Positions 18,437 through 28,148 of a DNA stretch of 64,000 nucleotides are shown one piece after another. The DNA lies in assembly GCF_010729105.1 (NCBI RefSeq), contig NZ_AP022573.1, positions 4,030,001 through 4,094,000 on the forward strand. Direction: 5' to 3'. The DNA comes from Mycobacterium saskatchewanense. GTDB lineage: Bacteria; Actinomycetota; Actinomycetes; Mycobacteriales; Mycobacteriaceae. Positions within the stretch are counted from its first letter, which is position 1, and each line of letters starts with the position of its first letter. The notes below the pieces were generated by a model. It was not told the DNA's origin, made no database searches, and saw only the letters and a program-made list of their open reading frames with translations. A program made the position numbers and the translations under genes.

Positions 18437-19813
18437 TCACGCGCCCAGCATGGCCTGGCCGCAGACCCGGATCACGTTGCCGGTCACGGCATTCGAGGCG
18501 GGGCTGGCGAAGTAGGCGATGGTCTCCGCGACATCGACCGGCTGGCCGCCCTGGAATAGCGAGTTCAGCCGGCGACCGACCTCGCGGGTGGCCAGCGGAA
18601 TCGCGGCCGTCATCTGGGTCTCGATGAAGCCCGGAGCGACGGCGTTGATCGTGATGCCCTTGTCGAACAAAGCGGGCGCCAACGCCTGGGTGATCCCGAT
18701 CATCCCGGCCTTGGTGGTGGCGTAGTTGGTCTGGCCGCGGTTGCCCGCGATGCCGGCCATCGACGACAGCCCGACCACCCGGCCGCCCTCCCCGATGCTG
18801 CCGTTGCCGACCAGCCCTTCGGTGAGGCGAAGTGGCGCAAGGAGATTGACGGCCAGGACGGCGTCCCAGCGGGCATCGTCCATGTTCGCCAGCAGCTTGT
18901 CGCGGGTGATGCCGGCGTTGTTGACCAGGATGTCGGCGTGCCCCGCATAGTGGTCACGCAGGTGCTCGGTGATCTTGTCGACCGCGTCGTCGGCGGTGAC
19001 GTCGAGCCACAGCGCCGTGCCACCCACCCGGCTCGCGGTCTCGGCGAGTGTCTCAGCGGCGGACTCCACGTCGATCGCGACGACGCGGGCGCCGTCGCGG
19101 GCGAACACCTCGGCGATGCAGGCGCCGATGCCCCGCGCGGCGCCCGTCACGATGGCGACCTTGCCGTCCAGCGGCCGGTCCCAGTCGGCCGGCGGGGTGG
19201 AATCGGCCTCCCCGACGTAGAAGACCTGGCCGTCGACGTACGCCGACTTGCCGGACAGGATGAACCGCATGGTGGACTCGAGGCCCGTCGCGGCGGGCTT
19301 GGCGTGCGGCGACAGGTACACCAGCTGCACCGTCGACCCGTTGCGCAGCTCCTTGCCCAGCGAGCGGGTGAAGCCCTCCAGCGCCCGCTGCGCGATCCGC
19401 TCGTCGGTGTCGGCGGCGGCGTCGGGGGTGGTTCCCACTACGGCGACGCGCGCGGAGTGCCCCAGGTTGCGCAGCACGGGCGTGAAGAACTCGTACAGCC
19501 CCTTGAGTCCCGCGGGCGTCGTGATGCCGGTGGCGTCGAAGACGAGGCCGCCGAACTTGTCGGCCCAGCGGCCGCCCAGGTTGTTGCCCACCAGGTCGTA
19601 GTCCGCGGCCAGCGCGGCGCGCAGGGGCTCGACGACCCGGCCCGGCTGATCTCGGGGGGCGCCGATCAGCAACGGCCCGGACAGTGGCGGCTCGCCGGGC
19701 TTGTACCGGCGCAGCGTCTCCGGCTGGGGTATGCCGAGTTGCTTGGCCAGAAATGATCCGGGGCCGGAGTTGACCACTTGCGAGAACAGATCGGAGGAGA
19801 CCTTGGGAGCCAC
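18437..19813 (-). CDS. fabG4: 3-oxoacyl thioester reductase FabG4
   Basis: A 458-residue high-molecular-weight FabG that reduces 3-oxoacyl-CoA using NADH. It has two Rossmann domains; only the C-terminal one has the full SDR set: TGAARGIG at 223-230, Ser350/Ser351, and Tyr364-x3-Lys368. The N-terminal flavodoxin-like part (about 1-205) is the family's extra domain. The GTG start at 19813 gives the [11 protein letters not shown]-terminus matching Rv0242c. Operon with htdX; divergent from fadA2 across a palindrome-bearing 162-bp promoter region. Confidence 0.94.
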   Translation of the reverse strand: MAPKVSSDLFSQVVNSGPGSFLAKQLGIPQPETLRRYKPGEPPLSGPLLIGAPRDQPGRVVEPLRAALAADYDLVGNNLGGRWADKFGGLVFDATGITTPAGLKGLYEFFTPVLRNLGHSARVAVVGTTPDAAADTDERIAQRALEGFTRSLGKELRNGSTVQLVYLSPHAKPAATGLESTMRFILSGKSAYVDGQVFYVGEADSTPPADWDRPLDGKVAIVTGAARGIGACIAEVFARDGARVVAIDVESAAETLAETASRVGGTALWLDVTADDAVDKITEHLRDHYAGHADILVNNAGITRDKLLANMDDARWDAVLAVNLLAPLRLTEGLVGNGSIGEGGRVVGLSSMAGIAGNRGQTNYATTKAGMIGITQALAPALFDKGITINAVAPGFIETQMTAAIPLATREVGRRLNSLFQGGQPVDVAETIAYFASPASNAVTGNVIRVCGQAMLGA

Positions 19814-19889
19814 TGAGCTGCCTTCCCTTTCTTTCCAGGTCGTTCTGGGCGTGGGCGTGCCGTTACATGGCAACCGTATCGGGGACGAA

Positions 19890-19905
19890 CTTACTGCAGA
19901 GTAAG
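19890..19905. promoter_or_regulatory. palindrome CTTAC-N6-GTAAG between fabG4 and fadA2
   Basis: CTTACTGCAGAGTAAG is a 6-4-6 perfect inverted repeat 76 bp upstream of fabG4 and 70 bp upstream of fadA2. The same TTAC-N6-GTAA pattern occurs upstream of fadE5 (23534-23547), so one regulator may control all three fatty-acid genes. Seen in sequence; the regulator is not identified. Confidence 0.6.
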
Positions 19906-19975
19906 AACAGTAGGTATTATGGCCCCCGACGGCCGGTTCAAAACTGAGGTACCCAGAGAATCACGGAGAAATACA

Positions 19976-21295
19976 GTGGCCCCTGCCAGTACTGAGACCA
20001 CCGCATCCCGACGGAGAGTCGCCGTGCTCGGCGGCAACCGCATCCCGTTCGCGCGATCGGACGGCGCCTACGCCGAGGCGTCCAACCAGGACATGTTCAC
20101 CGCGGCCCTGGGGGGCCTGGTGGACCGGTTCGGGTTGGCCGGCCAGCGACTGGGCGTCGTGGTCGGCGGCGCGGTGCTCAAGCACAGCCGCGATTTCAAC
20201 CTGATCAGGGAATGCGTGCTGGGATCCGAGCTGTCGTCGTACACCCCGGCGTTCGACATCCAGCAGGCCTGCGGGACCGGCCTGCAGGCCGCCATCGCCG
20301 CCGCGGACGGCATCGCCGCCGGCCGCTACGAGGTGGCCGCCGCGGGTGGCGTGGACACCACCTCCGACCCGCCGATCGGCCTGGGTGACAACCTGCGCCG
20401 CACGCTGCTGAAGCTGCGCCGGTCCAAATCCAACCTGCAGCGGCTGAGGTTGGTGGGCACGCTGCCCGCCACGCTGGGCATCGAGATCCCGGCCAACAGC
20501 GAGCCGCGCACCGGCCTGTCGATGGGGGAGCACGCCGCCCTCACAGCCAAGGAGATGGGGATCAAACGCGTCGACCAGGACGAGCTGGCCGTCGCGAGCC
20601 ACCGCAACATGGCGGCCGCCTACGACCGCGGCTTCTTCGACGACCTCGTCACGCCGTTCCTCGGCGTGTATCGGGACGACAACCTGCGGCCGAACGCGAG
20701 CGTGGAGAAGCTGGCCACGCTGCGCCCGGTGTTCGGCGTGAAGGCCGGAGACGCGACCATGACGGCCGGTAACTCCACCCCGCTGACCGACGGCGCCTCG
20801 GTGGCGCTGCTGGCCGGCGAGGACTGGGCGGCTAGCCACTCGCTGACCCCGCTGGCCTACCTGGTGGACGCGGAGACCGCGGCCGTCGACTACGTGAACG
20901 GCCGCGACGGCCTGCTGATGGCGCCCACGTACGCGGTGCCGCGCCTGCTGGCCCGCAACGGGCTCAGCCTGCAGGACTTCGACTTCTACGAGATCCACGA
21001 GGCCTTCGCGTCGGTGGTGCTGGCGCACCTACAGGCGTGGGAATCCGAGGACTACTGCAAGGAGCGGCTCGGCCTGGATGCCGCGCTCGGGTCGATCGAC
21101 CGGTCCAAGCTCAACGTCAACGGCTCGTCGTTGGCCGCCGGGCACCCGTTCGCCGCCACGGGCGGGCGCATCCTCGCCCAACTGGCCAAGCAGCTCGCGG
21201 AGAAGAAGGCCGCCAACGGCGGCGCGCCGGTTCGCGGCCTGATCTCGATCTGCGCCGCCGGCGGCCAAGGCGTCGCCGCCATCCTGGAGGCCTGA
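19976..21295 (+). CDS. fadA2: acetyl-CoA acyltransferase (thiolase) FadA2
   Basis: A 439-residue thiolase that cleaves or condenses 3-ketoacyl-CoA in beta-oxidation. Catalytic residues are visible: nucleophile Cys99 in QQACGTG, His in AGHPFAATGGR, and Cys in ISICAAGGQG. Length and N-terminus match Rv0243. The GTG start at 19976 has a GGAGA site; the longer ATG at 19919 lies in the promoter region. It is divergent from fabG4. Confidence 0.94.
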   Translation: MAPASTETTASRRRVAVLGGNRIPFARSDGAYAEASNQDMFTAALGGLVDRFGLAGQRLGVVVGGAVLKHSRDFNLIRECVLGSELSSYTPAFDIQQACGTGLQAAIAAADGIAAGRYEVAAAGGVDTTSDPPIGLGDNLRRTLLKLRRSKSNLQRLRLVGTLPATLGIEIPANSEPRTGLSMGEHAALTAKEMGIKRVDQDELAVASHRNMAAAYDRGFFDDLVTPFLGVYRDDNLRPNASVEKLATLRPVFGVKAGDATMTAGNSTPLTDGASVALLAGEDWAASHSLTPLAYLVDAETAAVDYVNGRDGLLMAPTYAVPRLLARNGLSLQDFDFYEIHEAFASVVLAHLQAWESEDYCKERLGLDAALGSIDRSKLNVNGSSLAAGHPFAATGGRILAQLAKQLAEKKAANGGAPVRGLISICAAGGQGVAAILEA

Positions 21296-21464
21296 CCCGC
21301 CGCGCGGATGTTTTTCGTCACAGCGGGTTACTGGCGCGGGGAGGGCGGGTATCCGCCTGACTGGATGGCTCCGTGTTGTGGTCCGACCCCCCGACCCCGA
21401 CGGCAATACGGGGCCTCCCTTAATACGACCGCTCGTCGGCATGCGTGCTCGGACGGGCGTGCGA

Positions 21465-21509
21465 AAAGGGCCGCCGCTGGAGTGAGGGGATCCAGCGGCG
21501 GCCCCTTTC
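21465..21509. terminator. strong bidirectional hairpin between fadA2 and fadE5
   Basis: A perfect 13-bp stem (GGGCCGCCGCTGG at 21469-21481 pairing with 21493-21505) with an 11-nt loop, flanked by AAAA on the left and CTTTC on the right. It lies between convergent genes and can serve both strands. Confidence 0.8.
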
Positions 21510-21592
21510 GTATGCCGGTGTCTTTGGCGGACACATATAAGCCACGCGTGTCGCGTACGCAGGTTATGTGTCGCGGCGCTCGGCCAAACGCA

Positions 21593-21620
21593 AAATCCCC
21601 CGCCCGAAGGCGGGGGATTT
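21593..21620. terminator. 12-bp hairpin with UUCG loop, fadE5 terminator
   Basis: AAATCCCCCGCC at 21593-21604 pairs perfectly with 21609-21620. On the minus strand the loop is UUCG, a very stable tetraloop, and the stem ends in ATTTTG, so it suits termination of fadE5, whose stop is 27 bp away. The whole 21296-21646 gap holds only these two hairpins and no credible gene. Confidence 0.8.
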
Positions 21621-21646
21621 CACGTTTCGTGGATGCGGGATGCGGC

Positions 21647-23482
21647 CTAGAAGGCGGCCTCGTCGAGCTCCATGATGTCGTTGTCCAGCGTCTCGATCAC
21701 CTCGCGGGTGCTGGCAAGCAGCGGCAGGAAGTTCTTCGCGAAGAACGACGCCACCGCGACCTTGCCCTCGTAGAACGAGCGCTCGGCACCGCTGGCGCCC
21801 GCGTCGAGCGCCTGCACGGCGACCGCGGCGTGACGCTGCAGCAACCAACCGATGACCAGGTCACCGACGCTAATCAGGAAGCGCACCGAGCCGAGGCCCA
21901 CCTTGTACAGGCTGGTCACGTCCTCCTGCGCCGCCATCAGGTAGCCGGTCAGCGTCGCCGCCATCGACTGGACGTCGGCCAGTGCCTTGCCGAGCAGCTC
22001 GCGCTCCGTCTTCAGCCGGCCGTTGCCGGTTTCGCTGTCCACGAACGCCTGGATCTGCTCCGACACGTGGGCCAGCGCCACACCCTTGTCGCGGACGATC
22101 TTGCGGAAGAAGAAGTCCTGCGCCTGGATGGCCGTGGTGCCCTCGTACAGGGAGTCGATCTTGGCGTCCCGGATGTACTGCTCGACCGGGTAGTCCTGCA
22201 GGAAGCCGGACCCACCGAACGTCTGCAGGCTCTCGGTGAGCTTGGCGTACGCCTGCTCCGAGCCGACGCCCTTGACGACCGGCAGCAACAGGTCGTTGAC
22301 CTTGACCGCCAGCTCGGCGTCCACCCCGTGCAGGGCCTCGGCCACCGCCGCGTCCTGGTAGGTCGACGTGAACAGGTACAGCGCGCGCAGACCCTCGGCG
22401 TAGGCCTTCTGGGTCATCAGCGACCGGCGCACGTCCGGGTGGTGCGTGATGGTCACCCGCGGCGCGGTTTTGTCGGTCATCTGGGTCATGTCGGCACCCT
22501 GCACGCGCGACTTCGCGTACTCCAGCGCGTTCAGGTAGCCGGTCGACAGCGTCGCGATGGCCTTGGTGCCGACCATCATGCGGGCCTGCTCGATGACCTC
22601 GAACATCTGCGCGATGCCGTTGTGGACCTCGCCGACCAGCCAGCCCTTGGCGGGCACGCCGTGCTGGCCGAAGGACAGCTCACAGGTCGCCGAGACCTTG
22701 AGGCCCATCTTGTGCTCGACGTTGGTGACGAAGACGCCGTTACGCTCGCCCAGCTCGCCGGTGGAGAAGTCGAACAGGAACTTCGGTACGAAGAACAGCG
22801 ACAGACCCTTGGTGCCCGGCCCCGCGCCCTCGGGACGGGCCAGCACCAGGTGGAAGATGTTCTCGAACAGGTCTCCGGAGTCAGCGGAGGTGATGAACCG
22901 CTTGACGCCGTCGATGTGCCATGAGCCGTCCTCCTGCTGAACGGCCTTGGTGCGCCCCGCGCCGACGTCCGAGCCGGCGTCCGGCTCGGTCAGCACCATG
23001 GTGGAGCCCCAGCCGCGCTCGGCGGCGATGACGGCCCACTTCTTCTGCTCCTCGGTGCCGAGGTGGTAGAGGATGTTGGCGAATCCCGCGCCGCCGCCGT
23101 ACATCCACACGGCGGGGTTGGCGCCGAGGATGTGCTCGTGCAGAGCCCACACCAGCGCCTTCGGCATCGCCACGCCGCCCAGTGCCTCGTCGATGCCGAC
23201 CTTGTCCCAGCCGGCGTCCGTGACGGCCCGGACCGACTTCTTGAAAGCCTCGGGCAGGGTGACGGAGTGGGTCTCCGGGTCGAAGACCGGCGGGTTGCGG
23301 TCGCCCTCGACGAACGATTCCGCGACGGGCCCCTCGGCGAGACGGCTGATCTCGGTCAGCATCTCCTTGGCGGTGTCGGCGTCCATCTCGGTGTACTCAC
23401 CGGCGCCCAAAGCCTTTTCAACGCCCAGCACCTCAAACAGGTTGAATACCTGGTCACGGACGTTGCTCTTGTAGTGGCTCAC
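21647..23482 (-). CDS. fadE5: acyl-CoA dehydrogenase FadE5
   Basis: A 611-residue acyl-CoA dehydrogenase, FAD-dependent, first step of beta-oxidation for a broad chain range. Family features: [16 protein letters not shown] substrate/FAD segment, the YEGTTAIQ motif that normally carries the base glutamate, and a C-terminal extension typical of the roughly 600-residue class. Length equals Rv0244c. The GTG start is fixed by AGGAGG nine bases upstream. Its promoter bears a TTAC-N6-GTAA palindrome shared with fabG4/fadA2. It ends before two hairpin terminators. Confidence 0.95.
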   Translation of the reverse strand: MSHYKSNVRDQVFNLFEVLGVEKALGAGEYTEMDADTAKEMLTEISRLAEGPVAESFVEGDRNPPVFDPETHSVTLPEAFKKSVRAVTDAGWDKVGIDEALGGVAMPKALVWALHEHILGANPAVWMYGGGAGFANILYHLGTEEQKKWAVIAAERGWGSTMVLTEPDAGSDVGAGRTKAVQQEDGSWHIDGVKRFITSADSGDLFENIFHLVLARPEGAGPGTKGLSLFFVPKFLFDFSTGELGERNGVFVTNVEHKMGLKVSATCELSFGQHGVPAKGWLVGEVHNGIAQMFEVIEQARMMVGTKAIATLSTGYLNALEYAKSRVQGADMTQMTDKTAPRVTITHHPDVRRSLMTQKAYAEGLRALYLFTSTYQDAAVAEALHGVDAELAVKVNDLLLPVVKGVGSEQAYAKLTESLQTFGGSGFLQDYPVEQYIRDAKIDSLYEGTTAIQAQDFFFRKIVRDKGVALAHVSEQIQAFVDSETGNGRLKTERELLGKALADVQSMAATLTGYLMAAQEDVTSLYKVGLGSVRFLISVGDLVIGWLLQRHAAVAVQALDAGASGAERSFYEGKVAVASFFAKNFLPLLASTREVIETLDNDIMELDEAAF

Positions 23483-23532
23483 TACGTTCCTCCTCGTTGA
23501 GAATGCCACTTGTGGTTGGGTACTAGGTCTAA

Positions 23533-23548
23533 GTTACCCACCAGTAAC
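23533..23548. promoter_or_regulatory. palindrome GTTAC-N6-GTAAC upstream of fadE5
   Basis: GTTACCCACCAGTAAC lies 51 bp before the fadE5 start. It matches the palindrome between fabG4 and fadA2 in arms (TTAC/GTAA) and in spacer length, which argues for one regulator. Confidence 0.6.
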
Positions 23549-23617
23549 TCAGCTAAAATATCGCTGTCGGACAGTCCAACGCAAGTCGAAGTGACCCAAA
23601 TTTCATCGTCTAATTAA

Positions 23618-23629
23618 CCAACCGGTTGG
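23618..23629. promoter_or_regulatory. 12-bp perfect palindrome CCAACCGGTTGG
   Basis: Located 44 bp before the 2-oxoglutarate oxygenase start at 23673 and well upstream of fadE5. A related CAACCG-N2-CGGTTG element lies upstream of fadE6 at 49936. Possible operator; regulator unknown. Confidence 0.45.
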
Positions 23630-23672
23630 GCAGGCCGAGAATCCCGTCCTGACCAGCAGAGATGAAGAGCAT

Positions 23673-24704
23673 ATGACGAACGTGAGCAGCATCACTGCCC
23701 TCCCGCTGGTGGACCTGCGAGCCGATCCTGGCCGCTTACGGTCGGGCCTGCGCCAAGCCGCACACGATGTCGGTTTCTTCTACCTGACCGGTCACGGAGT
23801 GCCCGACGACCTTCGGGACCGGCTGCTGCGGGCGGCTCGCCGGCTGTTCGCCCTGCCGGACGCCGACAAGGACGCCGTGGCGATGGTGCGCAGCCCCCAC
23901 TTCCGCGGCTACACCCGGCTGGGCGGTGAACTGACCCGGGGCGAGGTCGACTGGCGCGAGCAGATCGACATCGGTCCGGAGCGTCCCTCGATCGGCGGGC
24001 CGGGCAGGCCCGACTACCTGTGGCTGCAGGGCCCCAACCAGTGGCCGGCCGCGCTGCCCGAGCTGCCCGGCATCGTCGCCGAGTGGGATGCCGCGCTCGC
24101 CCGGGTGGCGTGCGGCCTGTTACGGCACTGGGCTGCCGCGCTGGGCAGCCCGGCCGACGTCTTCGACGAGGCCTTCGCCGAAACGCCCGCCACGTTGATC
24201 AAGGTCATCCGGTATCCCGCGGGCGCGGCGAGTTCGCAGGGCGTGGGCGCCCACCGAGACGCCGGCGTCCTCACCCTGCTGCTGGCCGAGCCGGGCAGCC
24301 GTGGGTTGCAGGTGCGCCCGCCCGGCGGCGACTGGGTCGAGGTGCCGCCGGTTGAGGGCGCGTTCATCGTCAACATCGGCGAATTGCTCGAGGTGGCGAC
24401 GGGCGGCTACCTGCGGGCGACCGAACACCGGGTGGTCCTCGGCGAGTCGGCCGCCGAGCGCATCTCGGTCGCGTACTTCTTCAACCCGCGGCTGGACGCG
24501 CAGATACCGGTGCTTTCGTTGCCCGCGCAGCTCGCGGCACGCACCGCCACCGTCGACGATCCGTCCGATCCGATATTCTCGGTCTACGGTCGCAACGCCT
24601 GGAAGAGCAGGCTGCGCGCCCACCCGGACGTGGCCGCCGCGCACGGGTATTCGGCGGGTAAGGTCGGGCACGAGAATCCGTCCTCGGTTGCAAGGGGCGA
24701 GTGA
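23673..24704 (+). CDS. isopenicillin N synthase-like 2-oxoglutarate/Fe(II) oxygenase
   Basis: A 343-residue non-haem Fe(II) oxygenase. The facial triad is complete: His194 and Asp196 (HRD) with His252 (TEHRV); Arg263 and Ser265 (ERISVAYFF) form the co-substrate clamp of 2-oxoglutarate enzymes. The N-terminal DIOX_N domain (about 10-110) has the VGFFYLTGHGV segment typical of the plant-like/IPNS superfamily. The substrate is unknown. The gene is divergent from fadE5 and only 6 bp ahead of a flavin-reductase-like gene. I do not recall an orthologue at this point in M. tuberculosis. Confidence 0.85.
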   Translation: MTNVSSITALPLVDLRADPGRLRSGLRQAAHDVGFFYLTGHGVPDDLRDRLLRAARRLFALPDADKDAVAMVRSPHFRGYTRLGGELTRGEVDWREQIDIGPERPSIGGPGRPDYLWLQGPNQWPAALPELPGIVAEWDAALARVACGLLRHWAAALGSPADVFDEAFAETPATLIKVIRYPAGAASSQGVGAHRDAGVLTLLLAEPGSRGLQVRPPGGDWVEVPPVEGAFIVNIGELLEVATGGYLRATEHRVVLGESAAERISVAYFFNPRLDAQIPVLSLPAQLAARTATVDDPSDPIFSVYGRNAWKSRLRAHPDVAAAHGYSAGKVGHENPSSVARGE

Positions 24705-25199
<495 letters not shown>

Positions 25200-25215
25200 G
25201 ATCAGCGGCGCAGGC

Positions 25216-25371
25216 TCAAGGCCGGTGGCTGAGTTCTTCCCGGTAGCCCCCGATGCGGCGCTCGATCTCGGCGGCGTCGTCGGGCCGCCCTTCCTTTCGG
25301 GCGAGCTCGGCCCGTAGGGACAACTCGCGGATCGCGGTCCGGATTTCGTTGATGCTGGTGGTTTCTCGCAT
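25216..25371 (-). CDS. small highly charged 51-aa protein
   Basis: A short open frame read from the minus strand: it begins MRETTSINEIRTAIRE and continues as an amphipathic Glu/Arg-rich helix (LARKEGRPDDAAEIERRIGG) ending HRP. A GAGGA site lies about ten bases before the ATG. Codon positions are strongly GC3-biased as in the neighbouring genes. It lies between the convergent flavin reductase gene and the sdh operon stop. No homologue is recognised; it may be a regulatory or partner peptide. Confidence 0.55.
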   Translation of the reverse strand: MRETTSINEIRTAIRELSLRAELARKEGRPDDAAEIERRIGGYREELSHRP

Positions 25372-25440
25372 TGGCCCATTCCTCACTGACCCCCATCGGT
25401 TACCCGATGGCAGCTCGGACCTAACGCACGGGAGCCGAGC

Positions 25441-26187
25441 TCAGCGGCGGAACAGCTTGTTCCCGAGCCACACCACCGGGTCGTACTTGCGGTCGACAAC
25501 CCGCTCTTTCATCGGGATCAGCGCGTTGTCCGTGATCTTGATGTTTTCCGGGCACACCTCGGTGCAGCACTTGGTGATGTTGCAGAAGCCCAGGCCGTGG
25601 GATTCCTGCGCCTGCTTGCGCCGGTCCATGGTGTCCAGGGGGTGCATCTCCAGCTCGGCGATGCGCATGAGGTAGCGGGGGCCGGCGAACGCCTGCTTGT
25701 TCTCCTCGTGGTCGCGGATCACGTGGCAGACGTTCTGGCACATGAAGCACTCGATGCACTTGCGGAACTCCTGCGAGCGCTGGACGTCTTCCTGCGCCAT
25801 CCGGTACTCGCCGGGCTGCAAATCCTTGGGCGGTGCGAACGACGGGATCTCCCGTGCCTTCTCGTAATTGAAGGAGACGTCGGTGACCAGGTCGCGGATG
25901 ACCGGGAACGTCCGCAGCGGGGTCACCGTCACGACTTCGTCCTCGGCGAACGTGGACATCCGGGTCATACACATCAGCCGGGGATAGCCGTTGATCTCGG
26001 CCGAGCAGGAACCGCACTTGCCGGCCTTGCAGTTCCACCGCACCGCGAGGTCCGGCGTCTGCGTCTGCTGCAGGCGGTGGATGATGTCGAGTACCACCTC
26101 GCCCTCGTTGACCTCGACCGTCAAGTCCTGCAGGGCGCCGGTGTTGTCGTCGCCGCGCCAAACCCGCAGGTTCGCGTTGTAGGTCAT
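25441..26187 (-). CDS. sdhB1: succinate dehydrogenase 1 iron-sulfur subunit
   Basis: A 248-residue SdhB/FrdB subunit passing electrons from FAD to quinone. All three cluster motifs are visible: [2Fe-2S] Cys53, Cys58, Cys61, Cys73; then CIECFMCQNVC at 144-154; then CNITKCCTEVC at 202-212. Same length as Rv0247c. Its ATG overlaps the sdhA stop as TGATG, so the two are translationally coupled. Last gene of the sdhC-sdhA-sdhB operon. Confidence 0.95.
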   Translation of the reverse strand: MTYNANLRVWRGDDNTGALQDLTVEVNEGEVVLDIIHRLQQTQTPDLAVRWNCKAGKCGSCSAEINGYPRLMCMTRMSTFAEDEVVTVTPLRTFPVIRDLVTDVSFNYEKAREIPSFAPPKDLQPGEYRMAQEDVQRSQEFRKCIECFMCQNVCHVIRDHEENKQAFAGPRYLMRIAELEMHPLDTMDRRKQAQESHGLGFCNITKCCTEVCPENIKITDNALIPMKERVVDRKYDPVVWLGNKLFRR

Positions 26188-28103
26188 CAGCCTCTCCGTC
26201 CTGGGTGGTCGGCCAGCTCGCCGTCGGTGTAGTACTTCTCCAGTTCGGCGATCTCGAAGAGCTCGAGCAGGTCCGGCCGCATCGGGACCTGGTCCTCGCG
26301 GGTGATGGAGATGTTGGGAATCACCTCGTCGCCGCCGGCCGCGCGGCAGACCAACAGCACCTTGCGCCACGACGAATCCATCGCCGGGTGGTCGTCGCGG
26401 GTGTGCCCACCGCGGCTTTCGGTGCGCTCGAGCGCGGCCTTGGCGACACACTCGCTGACCAGCAGCATGTTGCGCAGGTCGATGGCCAGGTTCCAGGCCG
26501 GGTTGTACTCGCGATGCCCGTCGACGTGCAGGTGCTTGAAGCGCTCTCGCAGCTTGTCGAGCCGGGTGAGCGCCTCGGTGATCTCCTCCGACTTGCGGAT
26601 GATGCCCACCAGGTCGTTCATCGACTGCTGCAGCTCCAGCTGCAGGGTGTACGGGTTCTCGGCCTGGGCCCCGTTGGTCGGCGCCTCGAAGGGGGCCAGG
26701 GCCCGCTTCGCCGCCGCGTCGACGGACTCCTGGGCAACGCCCGGGCGGCTGCTCAGCGCGCGCACGTAGTCCGCGGCACCCAGGCCGGCGCGTCGACCGA
26801 ACACCAACAGGTCCGACAGGGAGTTGCCGCCCAGCCGGTTGGACCCGTGCATGCCGCCCGAGCACTCGCCGGCGGCGAAAAGGCCGGGCACCTTCGCGGC
26901 GCCGGTGTCGGCGTCGACCTCGACACCGCCCATCACGTAGTGACAGGTCGGCCCGACCTCCATCGGCTCCTTGGTGATGTCGACGCCCGCCAGCTCCTTG
27001 AACTGGTGGTACATCGACGGCAGGCGCCGGTTGATCTCCGCCGGCGTCAGCCGGGACGCGATGTCGAGGAAGACGCCACCGTGCGGGCTGCCGCGCCCGG
27101 CCTTGACCTCCGAGTTGATGGCACGCGCGACCTCATCGCGCGGCAACAGGTCCGGGGTGCGGCGGGCCGAGTCGTTGTCCTTCAGCCACTGGTCCGCCTC
27201 CTGCTCGGTCTCGGCGTACTGACCCTTGAACACCGGCGGGATGTAGTCGAACATGAACCGCTTGTTGTCGGAGTTCTTCAGCACCCCGCCGTCGCCGCGC
27301 ACGCCCTCGGTGACCAGGATGCCCTTCACGCTGGGGGGCCACACCATGCCGGTGGGGTGGAACTGGACGAACTCCATGTTGATCAGGGTCGCGCCGGCAC
27401 GCAGTGCCAGGGCGTGCCCGTCGCCGGTGTACTCCCAGGAGTTCGACGTCACCTTGAACGACTTGCCGATCCCGCCGGTCGCCAGCACCACAGCCGGAGC
27501 GTCGAACACGATGAACTTGCCACTCACCCGCCAGTAGCCGAACGCCCCGGCGATCGCGTCACCGTCCTTGAGTAGTTCGGTGATCGTGCACTCGGCGAAG
27601 ACCTTGATCCGCGCCTCGTAGTCGCCCAGCTCGGCGTAGTCCTCCTGCTGGAGCGAAACGATCTTCTGTTGCATCGTGCGGATCAGTTCCAGGCCAGTGC
27701 GGTCTCCGACGTGCGCCAGCCGCGGATAGGTGTGGCCACCGAAGTTGCGCTGGCTGATCTTGCCGTCCTTGAGGCGGTCGAACAGCGCGCCGTAGGTCTC
27801 CAGCTCCCAGACCCGGTCGGGGGCCTCCTTGGCGTGCAGCTCGGCCATCCGCCAGTTGTTGAGGAATTTCCCGCCGCGCATGGTGTCGCCGAAGTGGGTC
27901 TTCCAGTTGTCCTTCGGGTTGGTGTTGCCCATCGACGCCGCGCAACCGCCCTCGGCCATGACCGTGTGGGCCTTGCCGAAGAGCGACTTGCACACCACCG
28001 CGACCCTGAGGCCGCGTTCCCGCGCCTCGATGACCGCTCGGAGGCCCGCGCCGCCGGCACCGATGACGACGACGTCGTAGGAGTGCCGTTCGACCTCAAC
28101 CAT
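26187..28103 (-). CDS. sdhA1: succinate dehydrogenase 1 flavoprotein subunit
   Basis: A 638-residue flavoprotein oxidising succinate to fumarate at the inner face of the membrane. The dinucleotide motif VIGAGGAG is at residues 14-21, and His46 in GKAHTVMAEGG is in the place of the FAD-linking histidine. The catalytic region HPTG and GLFAAGECSGGMHGSNRLGGNS are present. Matches Rv0248c (Sdh1). Middle gene of the operon. Confidence 0.95.
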   Translation of the reverse strand: MVEVERHSYDVVVIGAGGAGLRAVIEARERGLRVAVVCKSLFGKAHTVMAEGGCAASMGNTNPKDNWKTHFGDTMRGGKFLNNWRMAELHAKEAPDRVWELETYGALFDRLKDGKISQRNFGGHTYPRLAHVGDRTGLELIRTMQQKIVSLQQEDYAELGDYEARIKVFAECTITELLKDGDAIAGAFGYWRVSGKFIVFDAPAVVLATGGIGKSFKVTSNSWEYTGDGHALALRAGATLINMEFVQFHPTGMVWPPSVKGILVTEGVRGDGGVLKNSDNKRFMFDYIPPVFKGQYAETEQEADQWLKDNDSARRTPDLLPRDEVARAINSEVKAGRGSPHGGVFLDIASRLTPAEINRRLPSMYHQFKELAGVDITKEPMEVGPTCHYVMGGVEVDADTGAAKVPGLFAAGECSGGMHGSNRLGGNSLSDLLVFGRRAGLGAADYVRALSSRPGVAQESVDAAAKRALAPFEAPTNGAQAENPYTLQLELQQSMNDLVGIIRKSEEITEALTRLDKLRERFKHLHVDGHREYNPAWNLAIDLRNMLLVSECVAKAALERTESRGGHTRDDHPAMDSSWRKVLLVCRAAGGDEVIPNISITREDQVPMRPDLLELFEIAELEKYYTDGELADHPGRRG

Positions 28104-28148
28104 GAAATCCTCGCTAGCTAAGTTCTGGGGTGATTTTCAAATGGCTTT

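Noticed and set aside
21308..22924. Long plus-strand frame across fadE5
   Set aside because: It is the complement of fadE5, is Arg/Gln-rich without motifs, and has no ribosome site.
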